A stretch of DNA of 64,000 bases from Amycolatopsis decaplanina DSM 44594 (lineage in GTDB: Bacteria; Actinomycetota; Actinomycetes; Mycobacteriales; Pseudonocardiaceae): assembly GCF_000342005.1 (NCBI RefSeq), contig NZ_AOHO01000048.1, positions 248,001-312,000 on the forward strand. The letters are read 5' to 3'. Below the pieces are notes generated by a model. It had not been told where the DNA came from and did no database searches. It saw nothing but the letters and a program-made list of their open reading frames with translations. The position numbers and the translations under genes are program-made. Shown here in pieces: positions 8,212 to 16,070 of this stretch (position 1 is the first letter of the stretch; every line of letters begins with the position of its first letter).

Positions 8212-8910
8212 ATGAGCCAGCCCCATGAGGCCCTGAAGTACGCGGTCGACATCGTGTTGTGCATCGACTCCACCGCCAGCATGGCGCACGTCCTCGATGA
8301 TGTGAAGGCGAGTGCCTTGTCCTTCCACGAGAGGCTGATCGCCGAGATGCGGGCGAAGGGCAAGGCCATCAGTCAGCTGAGGTTGAAGGTCATCGCGTTC
8401 CGGGACTTCGGAGACTGTGCCGAAGACGCTCTTGAACAGACGGACTTCCTCGTGCTGCCCGACCGTTCGGTGGAGTTCGACAAGTTCGTGCATGGCCTGG
8501 AGGCCGATGGCGGCGGCGACATTCCGGAATCCGGCCTCGAGGCGCTCGCCCTCGCGGTGCAGGCACCTTGGGAACGCGGCCTCGATCGACGGCGGCACGT
8601 GGTCGTGCTCTTCACCGACGCCCCGGCGCATCCGCTGGGATCGCCCAGGCAACGGGCGGCCGCCACCTACCCGACGTCGGTCCCGGATTCGATCGACGAA
8701 CTGTTCGAACAGTGGGGGCACGCCCGGAGCCAGCGTTCCGTCATGGACAACTCAGCGAAGCGGCTGCTGTTGTTCGCGCCGGAGATCTCACCTTGGCCGG
8801 AGATCGCGGACGACTGGAACAACACCTTGTTCTTCCCTTCCAACGCGGGTGAGGGCCTGGAGGAGTGGGAAATGAGCGAGATCATCAACACCATCGCGAA
8901 CAGCCTGTGA
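8212..8910 (+). CDS. vWA-domain protein, TerY-like triad member
   Basis: 232 residues, nearly all one von Willebrand factor A domain. The metal-ion-dependent adhesion site is intact: DSTAS at 19-23, a conserved GGDIPESG loop in the middle that supplies the Thr/Asp-like ligands, and VVLFTDAPAH as the later strand and loop. This domain binds protein partners through a metal ion. Kinase, PP2C and vWA genes side by side reproduce the 'TerY-P triad' arrangement described for tellurite-resistance-related systems. The stop codon shares a base with the next ATG (TGATG). Confidence 0.8.
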   Translation: MSQPHEALKYAVDIVLCIDSTASMAHVLDDVKASALSFHERLIAEMRAKGKAISQLRLKVIAFRDFGDCAEDALEQTDFLVLPDRSVEFDKFVHGLEADGGGDIPESGLEALALAVQAPWERGLDRRRHVVVLFTDAPAHPLGSPRQRAAATYPTSVPDSIDELFEQWGHARSQRSVMDNSAKRLLLFAPEISPWPEIADDWNNTLFFPSNAGEGLEEWEMSEIINTIANSL

Positions 8911-9491
8911 TGGCGATCCTGCACGGTTTGGGTGTGACGGTGGGCTGGAACCGTGAGCGAGTGACCGTCGATGCGGCGGGTGTCCATCTGGACATACCAC
9001 TCGTGAACTGCGCGGAAGCCCGGCTCGGCCATGTCACGACCCCTGAGGACGAGGTCCAGGCGAGATTGACGTTCCGCTGGGCGGCGGCAGCGCACGGCGA
9101 GCCGTCGGGGGAGGTCGTCCTGCACTTCCCGGCTTCGATCTGGGACGACCTGGTCGTCCTGACGGGCTCGATCACGGCCGCGTCGCCCGCGTCGCCGGGC
9201 GTCGTCCGTCGAGCGGTGCCTGGTGCCCGGGTGAACCCCGGCCGGGAATCGGTGCGGGACAAGTCGCGGCCAGTGGTCAACGAGGTGTTGTCCGACGCGC
9301 TCCAGATGCTCTGGGAGAGCCCGGTTTCACCTCTGAACGGTGGCGCTCCCGCGAGTCCCGGCCGTCGACGACCGGATCGGCCGGAGAAGCCCCTGCTCCC
9401 GCAGCTCGATTTCGCCCGCATTCCGGGAACGCCGGATTGGGTTGGTTTCCGCTCACTGGGACACGGTGGCTTCCCCGGCCCTCCGGATTGA
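8910..9491 (+). CDS. Unknown protein of the triad operon
   Basis: I do not recognise this 193-residue protein. The first about 90 residues look beta-rich (LGVTVGWNRERVTVDAAGVHLDIPL, broken by short loops), compatible with a small beta-sandwich. The rest is rich in Pro, Gly and Arg and probably disordered, ending in GHGGFPGPPD. It has no signal peptide or membrane segment. It is translationally coupled to the vWA gene by TGATG and followed after 14 nt by the zinc-ribbon gene, so it is likely a dedicated component of the same system. Confidence 0.55.
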   Translation: MAILHGLGVTVGWNRERVTVDAAGVHLDIPLVNCAEARLGHVTTPEDEVQARLTFRWAAAAHGEPSGEVVLHFPASIWDDLVVLTGSITAASPASPGVVRRAVPGARVNPGRESVRDKSRPVVNEVLSDALQMLWESPVSPLNGGAPASPGRRRPDRPEKPLLPQLDFARIPGTPDWVGFRSLGHGGFPGPPD

Positions 9492-9505
9492 GGGAGGGAG
9501 CAGTC

Positions 9506-10255
9506 ATGAAGTGGTCCTGCGACGGTTGCGACACCATCAACGACGGTCCGTCCCGGACGTGCAGACGCTGCGAACGAGAGGCCGGAAGTACGACGGCGTC
9601 AGAGGTGACGATCGTACGGAGTCATCGGCCGAGGCGGCCGCAGGCGCCGCCGACGGCGGACTCGGAGCCTCGCCGTGCTGCACCACCGACGGGATACGCC
9701 ACCGCCCCGCCGCCACCTCCTCCGCCACGTTCGCGTGCCCCGCGTCCGCCGTCCGGGACACCGCATCGGCCTGCTTCGCCCCCGCCGTTCCGGCCGAAAA
9801 GCGGAGTCGGCATCTTCGTGGTGCTGGGTTTGGCGGTTCTCACGGTGCTCTTCTGTGTGATACCTCTCATCGTGGCCGCCATCGGCGGAGGCATGAAGTC
9901 GCATTCCAGAGAGGGCCGGCCCGAGTTGAACGGGTTCCGGACTTCGGATGGGAGCCCTTGCCCCTCCGAGGTGGCTCGATTCCTGCCTGGTGGAGAGGGC
10001 GTACTCAGGATTCGATTACAGACAGAGAGACATCTGGTCACCGTCTGCGAAACGGCCGAGGGCCGCCTCTTTTACGACGGACAGGGCAAGGGCAAACCGG
10101 TGACGGACGAATACCACCTGCAGATCCCGGCACAGCGGACCGCGGACGGTTACATAGCCCACAGAGGGGCGTACACGTACGAGATCAAGCCGAGTCGGCT
10201 GGTGGTGACCCGAGGGGAGGAGGTCTTGTCGGACAGTGCGACGTCGCCCGCCTAG
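9506..10255 (+). CDS. Zinc-ribbon membrane protein ending the triad operon
   Basis: 249 residues. The N terminus carries a C-x2-C-x10-C-x2-C finger (WSCDGCDTINDGPSRTCRRC), like a RanBP2-type zinc ribbon. Next come a Pro/Arg/Ala-rich linker (about 50-115) and one strongly hydrophobic TM segment (GIFVVLGLAVLTVLFCVIPL). The soluble C-terminal domain of about 110 residues probably faces the outside. The layout suggests a membrane tether or output protein for the phospho-signalling proteins upstream. A GAGGGAGG SD supports the ATG. The stop overlaps the convergent S4 gene by 4 nt. Confidence 0.65.
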   Translation: MKWSCDGCDTINDGPSRTCRRCEREAGSTTASEVTIVRSHRPRRPQAPPTADSEPRRAAPPTGYATAPPPPPPPRSRAPRPPSGTPHRPASPPPFRPKSGVGIFVVLGLAVLTVLFCVIPLIVAAIGGGMKSHSREGRPELNGFRTSDGSPCPSEVARFLPGGEGVLRIRLQTERHLVTVCETAEGRLFYDGQGKGKPVTDEYHLQIPAQRTADGYIAHRGAYTYEIKPSRLVVTRGEEVLSDSATSPA

Positions 10256-10470
10256 GCCAGGACGACGCGGCCGCCTTCGCCGCCGACCTCCACGATGTCG
10301 CCGTTCGTCAGCTGACGGCCGCGCCGGACCTCCACCTCGCCGTTGACCGTGACCTCTTCGGCGTCGAGGAGGTCTTTGGCGTGCGAACCGTCTTCGGCCA
10401 GGTTGGCCAGCTTGAGGAACTGGCCGAGGCGGATCGGCTCGCCGGTGATCGGGACGTCGTGGATGCTCAT
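10252..10470 (-). CDS. S4-domain RNA-binding protein (YaaA/YbcJ type)
   Basis: 72 residues consisting of one S4 domain. Characteristic segments are IRLGQFLKLANLAEDGSHAK, then LLDAEEVTVNGEVEVRRGRQL and GDIVEV. Such proteins bind structured RNA such as rRNA or tRNA; the exact role of this short type is unsettled. The length fits the stand-alone family. It lies 7 nt downstream of the protease gene on the same strand and converges on the triad operon with a 4-nt overlap. Confidence 0.85.
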   Translation of the reverse strand: MSIHDVPITGEPIRLGQFLKLANLAEDGSHAKDLLDAEEVTVNGEVEVRRGRQLTNGDIVEVGGEGGRVVLA

Positions 10471-10477
10471 GGGGAGA

Positions 10478-11239
10478 TCATCCCCGTGCGTCCATCTTCC
10501 GGTACAAGGTGGCGACGTCGGTGTCGAAGTAGCTGCTGTAGGACGTGTCCGGATCGTCCCCGCCGTACAGGTAGCCGCCGATCACGCCGACGACGGTGCC
10601 GAGTTCGGTCTTCGGGTCGGGGCCGACCACCCACGGGCCGCCGCTGGTGCCGGTCGTGAAGCCGGGGCAGGCGACGCGCATCTGGTAGGTGTCGGCCTGG
10701 CTGCTGATGCCGTGGCAGACGACCGGCGCCTCCCGTGCGTCGGGATAACCGGTCAGGGTGATCGGGTGGTCGAACCCGCCACCGGTCAGCAGCGTGTTGG
10801 CGCCAGTGACGCTTTCGAGGGTCTTCGGGTTGCCTGCCTGCCGCGCGGTCGCGAACCCGACGTCCAGGTCCGGATCGGAGGAATCGGCCCAGCCTTCGGG
10901 AACCTGTGGATCCGAGACGTCCCAATAGCCGTACGGCGCGACACCGTCGTGATAGCCGGGCGCGAACGAGATCCCTGTCGCGTACTCGCCGCCTTCGCCG
11001 TCGTGGAGGCAATGCGCCGCCGTGAGCAGGAGGTCGCCGGGGGCGCTGTGGACGACGCTGGCCGTGCAGAAATGCGACCCGTCGAGGAAGAGCGCGCCGA
11101 TCGCCGGATTGGTCCGGGGCGCGGCGGGGGTGACCGCCACCGTGGCGGCGTTTCCACCGGCGTCGGTCTCGGCAGGATCCGACGCGGCGGAGCAACCGGA
11201 CAGAACGACACAGAGCACGAGTAACAGGGCGCTGCGCAT
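10478..11239 (-). CDS. Secreted trypsin-like serine protease lipoprotein
   Basis: 253 residues. The lipoprotein signal has a lipobox, LLVLCVVLSGC, with the lipidated Cys at 16. An S1-type protease domain follows, with His76 in LTAAHC, Asp126 in DLDVGF and Ser199 in TGTSGGP, so the triad is complete. It should be anchored on the outer face of the membrane after lipid attachment. ATG 11239 is chosen over upstream in-frame starts because AGGAAGG precedes it and the signal peptide then begins properly (MRSALLL). Confidence 0.85.
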   Translation of the reverse strand: MRSALLLVLCVVLSGCSAASDPAETDAGGNAATVAVTPAAPRTNPAIGALFLDGSHFCTASVVHSAPGDLLLTAAHCLHDGEGGEYATGISFAPGYHDGVAPYGYWDVSDPQVPEGWADSSDPDLDVGFATARQAGNPKTLESVTGANTLLTGGGFDHPITLTGYPDAREAPVVCHGISSQADTYQMRVACPGFTTGTSGGPWVVGPDPKTELGTVVGVIGGYLYGGDDPDTSYSSYFDTDVATLYRKMDARG

Positions 11240-11346
11240 AGCCTTCCTTTCGCTCGTCCACGGCTGTCCGGTCAAAGATCACCATAAGCGGTGCGCGGAC
11301 ACAGCTCGAATCGCTCAACGCACAGCAAGCTCACAGCCGTAGTATG

Positions 11347-11363
11347 TGTTACCTCCGGTAACA
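11347..11363. promoter_or_regulatory. Perfect palindrome TGTTACC-N3-GGTAACA upstream of SDR gene
   Basis: TGTTACC (11347-11353) and GGTAACA (11357-11363) are a perfect inverted repeat with a 3-nt centre, 22 nt before the SDR start. Size and spacing are those of a dimeric regulator operator, for example a TetR-type one. It overlaps the likely promoter or 5' end of the message. No regulator gene is adjacent, so the cognate protein is unknown. Confidence 0.55.
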
Positions 11364-11385
11364 GTCGAGCTGGTTGGGAGCGGGT

Positions 11386-12210
11386 ATGAAGTCGTTCACG
11401 GACAAGGTCGTGGTGATCACGGGCGCGGGCTCGGGAATCGGCAAGGCGCTCGCGATCGAACTGGCTGGGCGGGGCGCCCGGCTGGCGCTCTCCGATGTTG
11501 ACGCCATCCGTGCGGCGGGCACGGTCGCGGAGTGCGAGAAGGCGGGCGCGACCGCGAAGGCGTACGAGCTCGACGTCGCCGACCGTGACGCCGTTCTCGC
11601 GCACGCGGAGGAGGTCGCCGTCGATTTCGGCGGCGCCAACGTCGTGGTGAACAACGCCGGGGTCGCGCTCGGCGCCACGGTCGAGGAAATGACCTGGGAC
11701 GACTTCGACTGGCTGATGGGGATCAACCTCGGCGGGGTGGTCAACGGCACGAAAGCCTTTCTGCCGCAGTTGATCGCTTCGGGCGACGGGCACATCGTCA
11801 ACCTGTCGAGTGTGTTCGGCTTCATCGGCGTTCCTACGCAGAGTGCTTACAACGCGGCGAAATTCGCGGTGCGGGGGTTCACCGAGGCGCTGCGGCAGGA
11901 AATGCTGATCGCCCGGCATCCGGTCAAGGTCAGCTGCGTGCATCCCGGTGGCATCAAGACGAATATCGCACGTGACGCGCGGGGCGGCGTCGAGCGGGAC
12001 ATCGACAAAGCCGCCGAAGGATTCGAAAAGATCGCGAGGACGACACCGGAGAAGGCCGCGCAGACCATCTTGCGTGGTATCGAACGGGGGGCGGCGCGCA
12101 TCCTGATCGGTCCGGACGCGTATGCCATCGACGCGATTCCCCGCGTGCTCGGCTCGTTTTACCAGCGGCCACTCGCCCTGCTGGGACGCTTGGGAATGAA
12201 GCGGCTCTGA
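11386..12210 (+). CDS. Short-chain dehydrogenase/reductase (SDR)
   Basis: 274 residues, classical SDR. The cofactor loop TGAGSGIG is at 12-19, NNAG at 89-92, the catalytic Ser in NLSS near 141, and the catalytic Tyr-x3-Lys as YNAAK at 155-159. The long C-terminal helix region (FYQRPLALLGRLGMKRL) resembles SDRs that act on lipid-like substrates and may touch the membrane. The substrate cannot be read from sequence. The GGGAGCGGG SD before ATG 11386 decides the start over the TTG at 11374. The palindrome just upstream suggests repressor control. Confidence 0.85.
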   Translation: MKSFTDKVVVITGAGSGIGKALAIELAGRGARLALSDVDAIRAAGTVAECEKAGATAKAYELDVADRDAVLAHAEEVAVDFGGANVVVNNAGVALGATVEEMTWDDFDWLMGINLGGVVNGTKAFLPQLIASGDGHIVNLSSVFGFIGVPTQSAYNAAKFAVRGFTEALRQEMLIARHPVKVSCVHPGGIKTNIARDARGGVERDIDKAAEGFEKIARTTPEKAAQTILRGIERGAARILIGPDAYAIDAIPRVLGSFYQRPLALLGRLGMKRL

Positions 12211-12330
12211 ACGGAGTAACCCTCCGTGCCCCGGACGGCTCGGAATAACTCGATCGGGGTGCGTTACTTACGGCGGCGTCGGAAATGCACCACAATGCTC
12301 AAGTTCGTGATTCCGCTTCCGGAGGTCCCC

Positions 12331-12972
12331 ATGCCGCGCGCCGCCCAGCGCCGTCCGTCGACCGACGCCGCCTTCTCCGCGCCCGTCGAGACCGTTGAAC
12401 TGCTGGACCGGACGGGGATCATCGCGGCGAGCCTGCCGAAACGGCGGCGCAGCCCGGAGAACGAGCCCGAGCCGATGCCGGTGCGCCCCCCGGTGTGTGA
12501 ACCGGTCGTGGACAAGGATCTGCGGCCCAAGGCCGTCGTCATCCATCGTCGCGCCCGGTCCTGGCTGGTCGGCGGAGCGGGGGTGGCGCTGCTCGCGATC
12601 GGCTGGTTCGCCGGCACCTTCACCTTCGCGCCGGTCGGCGACACCGCCTTGCCCGAGCAGCCGCTGCCCGCCGTGGTGACCCAGCAGGCGGCGCCACCGG
12701 TCGCGCCGCCCGCCCCACAGGCCGCCCCGGTGACCGTCTATGTCCCGGTCACCGTGAAGCAGCAAGCGCCCGCGACGAAGAAGAAGCCCGCCAAGGAACG
12801 GGTCGTCGCCCTGCCGTCCGCCGAGACCAGGCCGCCGGAGCAGCCGCGGTCCGACACCGGAGCGCGGGACCGGACCACGGAGGGGCTGCGGAGCATGATG
12901 GATCCCGTCGTGGCGAGTTCGCTGGCGATGCAGATGGCGCAGGAGATGATGAGCTACGGCTACGGCCGCTGA
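12331..12972 (+). CDS. Single-pass membrane protein with Pro-rich extracellular part
   Basis: 213 residues, function not recognised. A basic, Pro-rich cytoplasmic stretch of about 75 residues precedes one TM helix (SWLVGGAGVALLAIGWFAGTF). The outer part is dominated by Pro, Ala, Gln and Lys (APPVAPPAPQAAPVTVYVPV) and ends in a Met-rich tail, MQMAQEMMSYGYGR. It is probably surface-exposed and disordered. GGAGG 5 nt before ATG 12331 supports this start over the ATG at 12295. It converges with and overlaps the LysR gene by 13 nt. Confidence 0.5.
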   Translation: MPRAAQRRPSTDAAFSAPVETVELLDRTGIIAASLPKRRRSPENEPEPMPVRPPVCEPVVDKDLRPKAVVIHRRARSWLVGGAGVALLAIGWFAGTFTFAPVGDTALPEQPLPAVVTQQAAPPVAPPAPQAAPVTVYVPVTVKQQAPATKKKPAKERVVALPSAETRPPEQPRSDTGARDRTTEGLRSMMDPVVASSLAMQMAQEMMSYGYGR

Positions 12973-13814
12973 CCCGTCAGCGCGGCGGCCAGCGCGGAGC
13001 CCTCGCCTGGGTCGCCGTGCACGAGTTCGGTGCGATGCACTACGCGCGGCGAGGACAGGGGAAGCGCGTCCACGCCGGTGATCACGTCCGTAGGGAGCAG
13101 CGCGAGTCCCTGGCCTGCGGCGACCAGGCCGAGCAGGCCGCGGACGTCGGTCCCGGCGTACCGCAGCCGACCGCGGAAACCGTCGGTCGAGGCAGACTTT
13201 CTCAAGCGTTCCAAGGGAATCGCGGTGTCCGGCGCATCGATCCACCCCGCGTCGGCGAGTTCGGCCAGCCGGACGGTCCGCCCGGCCATCGGATGACCGG
13301 AGGGCACCGCGACCGCGAGCGGGCGTTCGCCGACGACGGTGGTGGTGAGCGGGCCGACATCCGGCAAGGGGAGCGGATCGCTCGGCGCGGTCATCCCGTC
13401 GACGAGACCGAGGTCGAGTGAGCCCCTCGCGACCTCCGGCAGAACGTCTTCACGGCCCAGGACTCGCAATTCGGTACCGCGATGCGCGGCGGCGGCGACT
13501 TCGGCGGTGAGGGACAACGGCGTCAGACCGAGGACGACCCGGCCGGTGGGCGCCGCGGTGAGCCGGGCGAGGTCCGCACGGGCGGCGTCGAGCCGGGTCA
13601 GCAGCGGACCGGCGTGTTCGAGGAGCCGTTCCCCGGCCCGGGTCGGGGCGACGGGCCGCCGGGTCAGCAGCGCGGTACCGAGGTCGTGTTCGAGCGCGGC
13701 GATGTGCTGGGAGATCGCGGACTGCGTGTAGCCGAGGTCGCGGGCGGCGCGCGAGAACGAGCCGCCGCGGGCCACCGCCACGAACGTGCGGAGCAGGTGG
13801 GTCTCCATGGTCAT
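12960..13814 (-). CDS. LysR family transcriptional regulator
   Basis: 284 residues, a standard LysR length. The N-terminal winged helix-turn-helix (HTH) is METHLLRTFVAVARGGSFSR..RDLGYTQSAISQHI, followed by a periplasmic-binding-like effector domain (LDLGLVDG, then GLVAAGQGLALLP). LysR proteins usually control a divergent neighbour in response to a small inducer. The divergent gene here is the amidotransferase relative starting at 13885, with a 70-nt shared promoter region. Confidence 0.9.
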   Translation of the reverse strand: MTMETHLLRTFVAVARGGSFSRAARDLGYTQSAISQHIAALEHDLGTALLTRRPVAPTRAGERLLEHAGPLLTRLDAARADLARLTAAPTGRVVLGLTPLSLTAEVAAAAHRGTELRVLGREDVLPEVARGSLDLGLVDGMTAPSDPLPLPDVGPLTTTVVGERPLAVAVPSGHPMAGRTVRLAELADAGWIDAPDTAIPLERLRKSASTDGFRGRLRYAGTDVRGLLGLVAAGQGLALLPTDVITGVDALPLSSPRVVHRTELVHGDPGEGSALAAALTGQRP

Positions 13815-13884
13815 CAGTATCGCTTATGAACCCAGCATGGATCATCGTTGGCGCTGAACTCGGTTCGGGGGTCACGATGGCCGC

Positions 13885-14601
13885 ATGAAAAAGACAGCCC
13901 GGGTCGCGCTGGTCGGCGACCGCTCGGACGGCGTCCGCTCCCACGTCCGTATTCCGATGCTCTTCGAACGTCTCGCCGAACGCGACGGCCTCGAACTCGA
14001 CGCCTACTGGATCCCGACGGACGCAGTCGGCCGGCTCACCGGCTTCGACGCCGTCTGGCTGGTGCCCGGAAGTCCTTATCGGTCCGAAGCGGGCGCGGTG
14101 GCCACTGTGCGAGAGGCCCGCGAGCACGGCATCCCGTTTCTCGGCACCTGCGCCGGTTTCCAGCACGCGCTGCTGGAATTCGCGCGGAACGTCTGCGGCC
14201 TCGGCGGAATCGGGCACGCGGAGAACGCGCCGGATGCGCATGAGCAGCTGATCGTCCCGTTGGCGTGTTCGCTCGTCGGGCACGAGGGCGTCATCCACGT
14301 CACGCCGGACACGCTCGCGGCACGGATCCTCGGGGCGGAGCGTTCCGTTGAGCGGTATCACTGTTCGTACGGTCTCGACGGCCGGCATCTGGACGACTTG
14401 GCCTCGAACGGGTTGGTCTTCAGTGGATTCGACGGCGAGGGCGACGCGCGGATCGCGGAACTGCCGGAGCACCCCTTCTTCCTGGCGACGTTGTTCCAAC
14501 CCGAACTCGCCGGCGACGGAACCCGGCCGCATCCGCTCGTCCAGGCCTTCGCCCGCGCCGCCGTGGAGCACGCGCAACTGTCAGTCCACAGTGGACACTG
14601 A
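13885..14601 (+). CDS. CTP synthase C-terminal-region-related glutamine amidotransferase-like protein
   Basis: 238 residues resembling the class I glutamine amidotransferase half of CTP synthase without the synthetase half. The nucleophile elbow GTCAGFQHALLEF carries the Cys. Further on, where PyrG has His-Pro-Glu, this protein has LFQPEL, so the usual catalytic His is replaced by Gln. YHCSYGLD resembles the strand before it. The family is known as CTP synthase C-terminal-region-related (seleno)proteins; some members use Sec at the Cys position. Amidotransferase activity is doubtful. It is divergent from the LysR gene and may be its target. Confidence 0.7.
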   Translation: MKKTARVALVGDRSDGVRSHVRIPMLFERLAERDGLELDAYWIPTDAVGRLTGFDAVWLVPGSPYRSEAGAVATVREAREHGIPFLGTCAGFQHALLEFARNVCGLGGIGHAENAPDAHEQLIVPLACSLVGHEGVIHVTPDTLAARILGAERSVERYHCSYGLDGRHLDDLASNGLVFSGFDGEGDARIAELPEHPFFLATLFQPELAGDGTRPHPLVQAFARAAVEHAQLSVHSGH

Positions 14602-14673
14602 CGGACGTCGTGATCCGGATGGCCGCTGACACTGCGGAAGTGATCGACTACCCTGAGCCAGGGGGAGGGGCTC

Positions 14674-15936
14674 ATGGAGAAGGGGGATTCCGCTCGGAGC
14701 ACCGCGTTCAAGGCCGCTTTCGCGGTCGGCGAGTTCCGTGCGTTGTGGGCGGCCGAGGCGCTTTCGCAGGCCGGTGACCAGCTGGCCAGGGTCGCGTTGT
14801 CGGTACTGGTCTGGGAAAGAACGGCGTCGGCGGGGCTGACCGGGCTGACCTACGGGCTGACGTATCTGCCGACGCTGATCGGCGGCACCCTGTTCGCCGG
14901 GCTGGCGGACCGGTACTCGCGGCGGACGGTGATGATCGTCTGCGACCTGCTGCGCGCGGCGATCGCGGCGCTGATGGCCGTACCGGGGATGCCGCTCTCG
15001 GTGCTGGCCGGGCTGCTGGTGATCCTGACGATGGCGGGCGGCCCGTTCCGGGCGGCGCAGCTCGCGTTGCTTCCGGACGTCCTCGAAGGCGAGCGGTACG
15101 TCGCCGGGCTCGCGGTCCGCACGATCACCATCCAAACGGCACAGCTCGCCGGATTCGGCGGTGGCGGACTGGTCATCGGGCTCGTGACACCCTACTGGGG
15201 ACTGGTGATCGACGCGGTGACCTTTGTGGTTTCGGCGCTGTTGGTGTCCACAGGGGTTCGTCGCCGGGGGCCCGCCGCGACGGAATCTTCGGTGAAAAGC
15301 CGGCTGGCGCGGGCTTTCAGTGGTGAAGGCGCCAGGGAACTGTGGCAGGGCAAGGGAATCCGGGTGCTCTTCGGGCTGAAGATGCTCGCCGGATTCGCCA
15401 TCGCGCCGGAAGGGCTCGCGGCGCCGCTCGCCGTCGGGCTCGGGGCGGGGAGTTTCGCGGTCGGTCTTATTCTCGCGGCGGATCCGGTCGGTTCGGTAAT
15501 AGGCTCGTGGATCTTCACGAAATGGGTTCCGGCGCGACGAAAAACGCGAGTTGTCGGCATTCTCGCCATCGCATCCGTCGTTCCTTTGGTCTTTGTCTTC
15601 TTTCGCCCTCCGCTGCCGATCTGTCTCGTGTTGATCGGGCTCAGCGGGGCCTTCGCGGCGCCGTACCACCTGCAGGCCGTCGCGTTGATGGCCCGCGCGG
15701 TGCCGGACGGCGTCCGTGCGCAGGTCATGGGTCTGACCTCGACGAGTTTGGTGACCGTGCAGGGAATCGGGATCATGCTCGCGGGCGCTCTAGCCCAGTT
15801 GACCGGCCCGTTCGTGGCCGTCGGGGTGGTCGCGACGGTGGCCGTCGCCTCGGCGGGACCGATGGCGATGGCGTGGAAACGCGCCATCGCCACCGGACCC
15901 GATGTATGGCTCCCGGCCGGGAGCCGGACCGGCTGA
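14674..15936 (+). CDS. MFS transporter, probable drug-type exporter
   Basis: 420 residues with about 10-12 hydrophobic helices spread over the whole length. The loop after the second helix reads LADRYSRRTVM, matching the G-x-L-a-D-r-x-g-r-r/k motif A of the major facilitator superfamily. The second half carries a long basic cytoplasmic loop (VPARRKTRV). The organisation resembles the macrolide or enterobactin exporter branch (MFS_3), but the substrate is unknown. GGGGGAGGGG lies directly before the ATG. Confidence 0.8.
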   Translation: MEKGDSARSTAFKAAFAVGEFRALWAAEALSQAGDQLARVALSVLVWERTASAGLTGLTYGLTYLPTLIGGTLFAGLADRYSRRTVMIVCDLLRAAIAALMAVPGMPLSVLAGLLVILTMAGGPFRAAQLALLPDVLEGERYVAGLAVRTITIQTAQLAGFGGGGLVIGLVTPYWGLVIDAVTFVVSALLVSTGVRRRGPAATESSVKSRLARAFSGEGARELWQGKGIRVLFGLKMLAGFAIAPEGLAAPLAVGLGAGSFAVGLILAADPVGSVIGSWIFTKWVPARRKTRVVGILAIASVVPLVFVFFRPPLPICLVLIGLSGAFAAPYHLQAVALMARAVPDGVRAQVMGLTSTSLVTVQGIGIMLAGALAQLTGPFVAVGVVATVAVASAGPMAMAWKRAIATGPDVWLPAGSRTG

Positions 15937-16070
15937 ATTGGTGGGATCAGTCCTCGCGACCGTTCATGATGGTCCTCCCTCCCACTGCTCCATCTGTGTG
16001 TTCCGGAATTGACGCGAGCCACCCTCAGTACTACCTCGGATACATTGAAATGTGTACGGAAGGGGGACCG

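Noticed and set aside
15342..16070. Long 5' extension of the GGDEF frame into the MFS gene
   Set aside because: It overlaps the transporter on the same strand in another frame, the extra sequence is Arg/Gly-rich shadow, and a good SD precedes GTG 16071.
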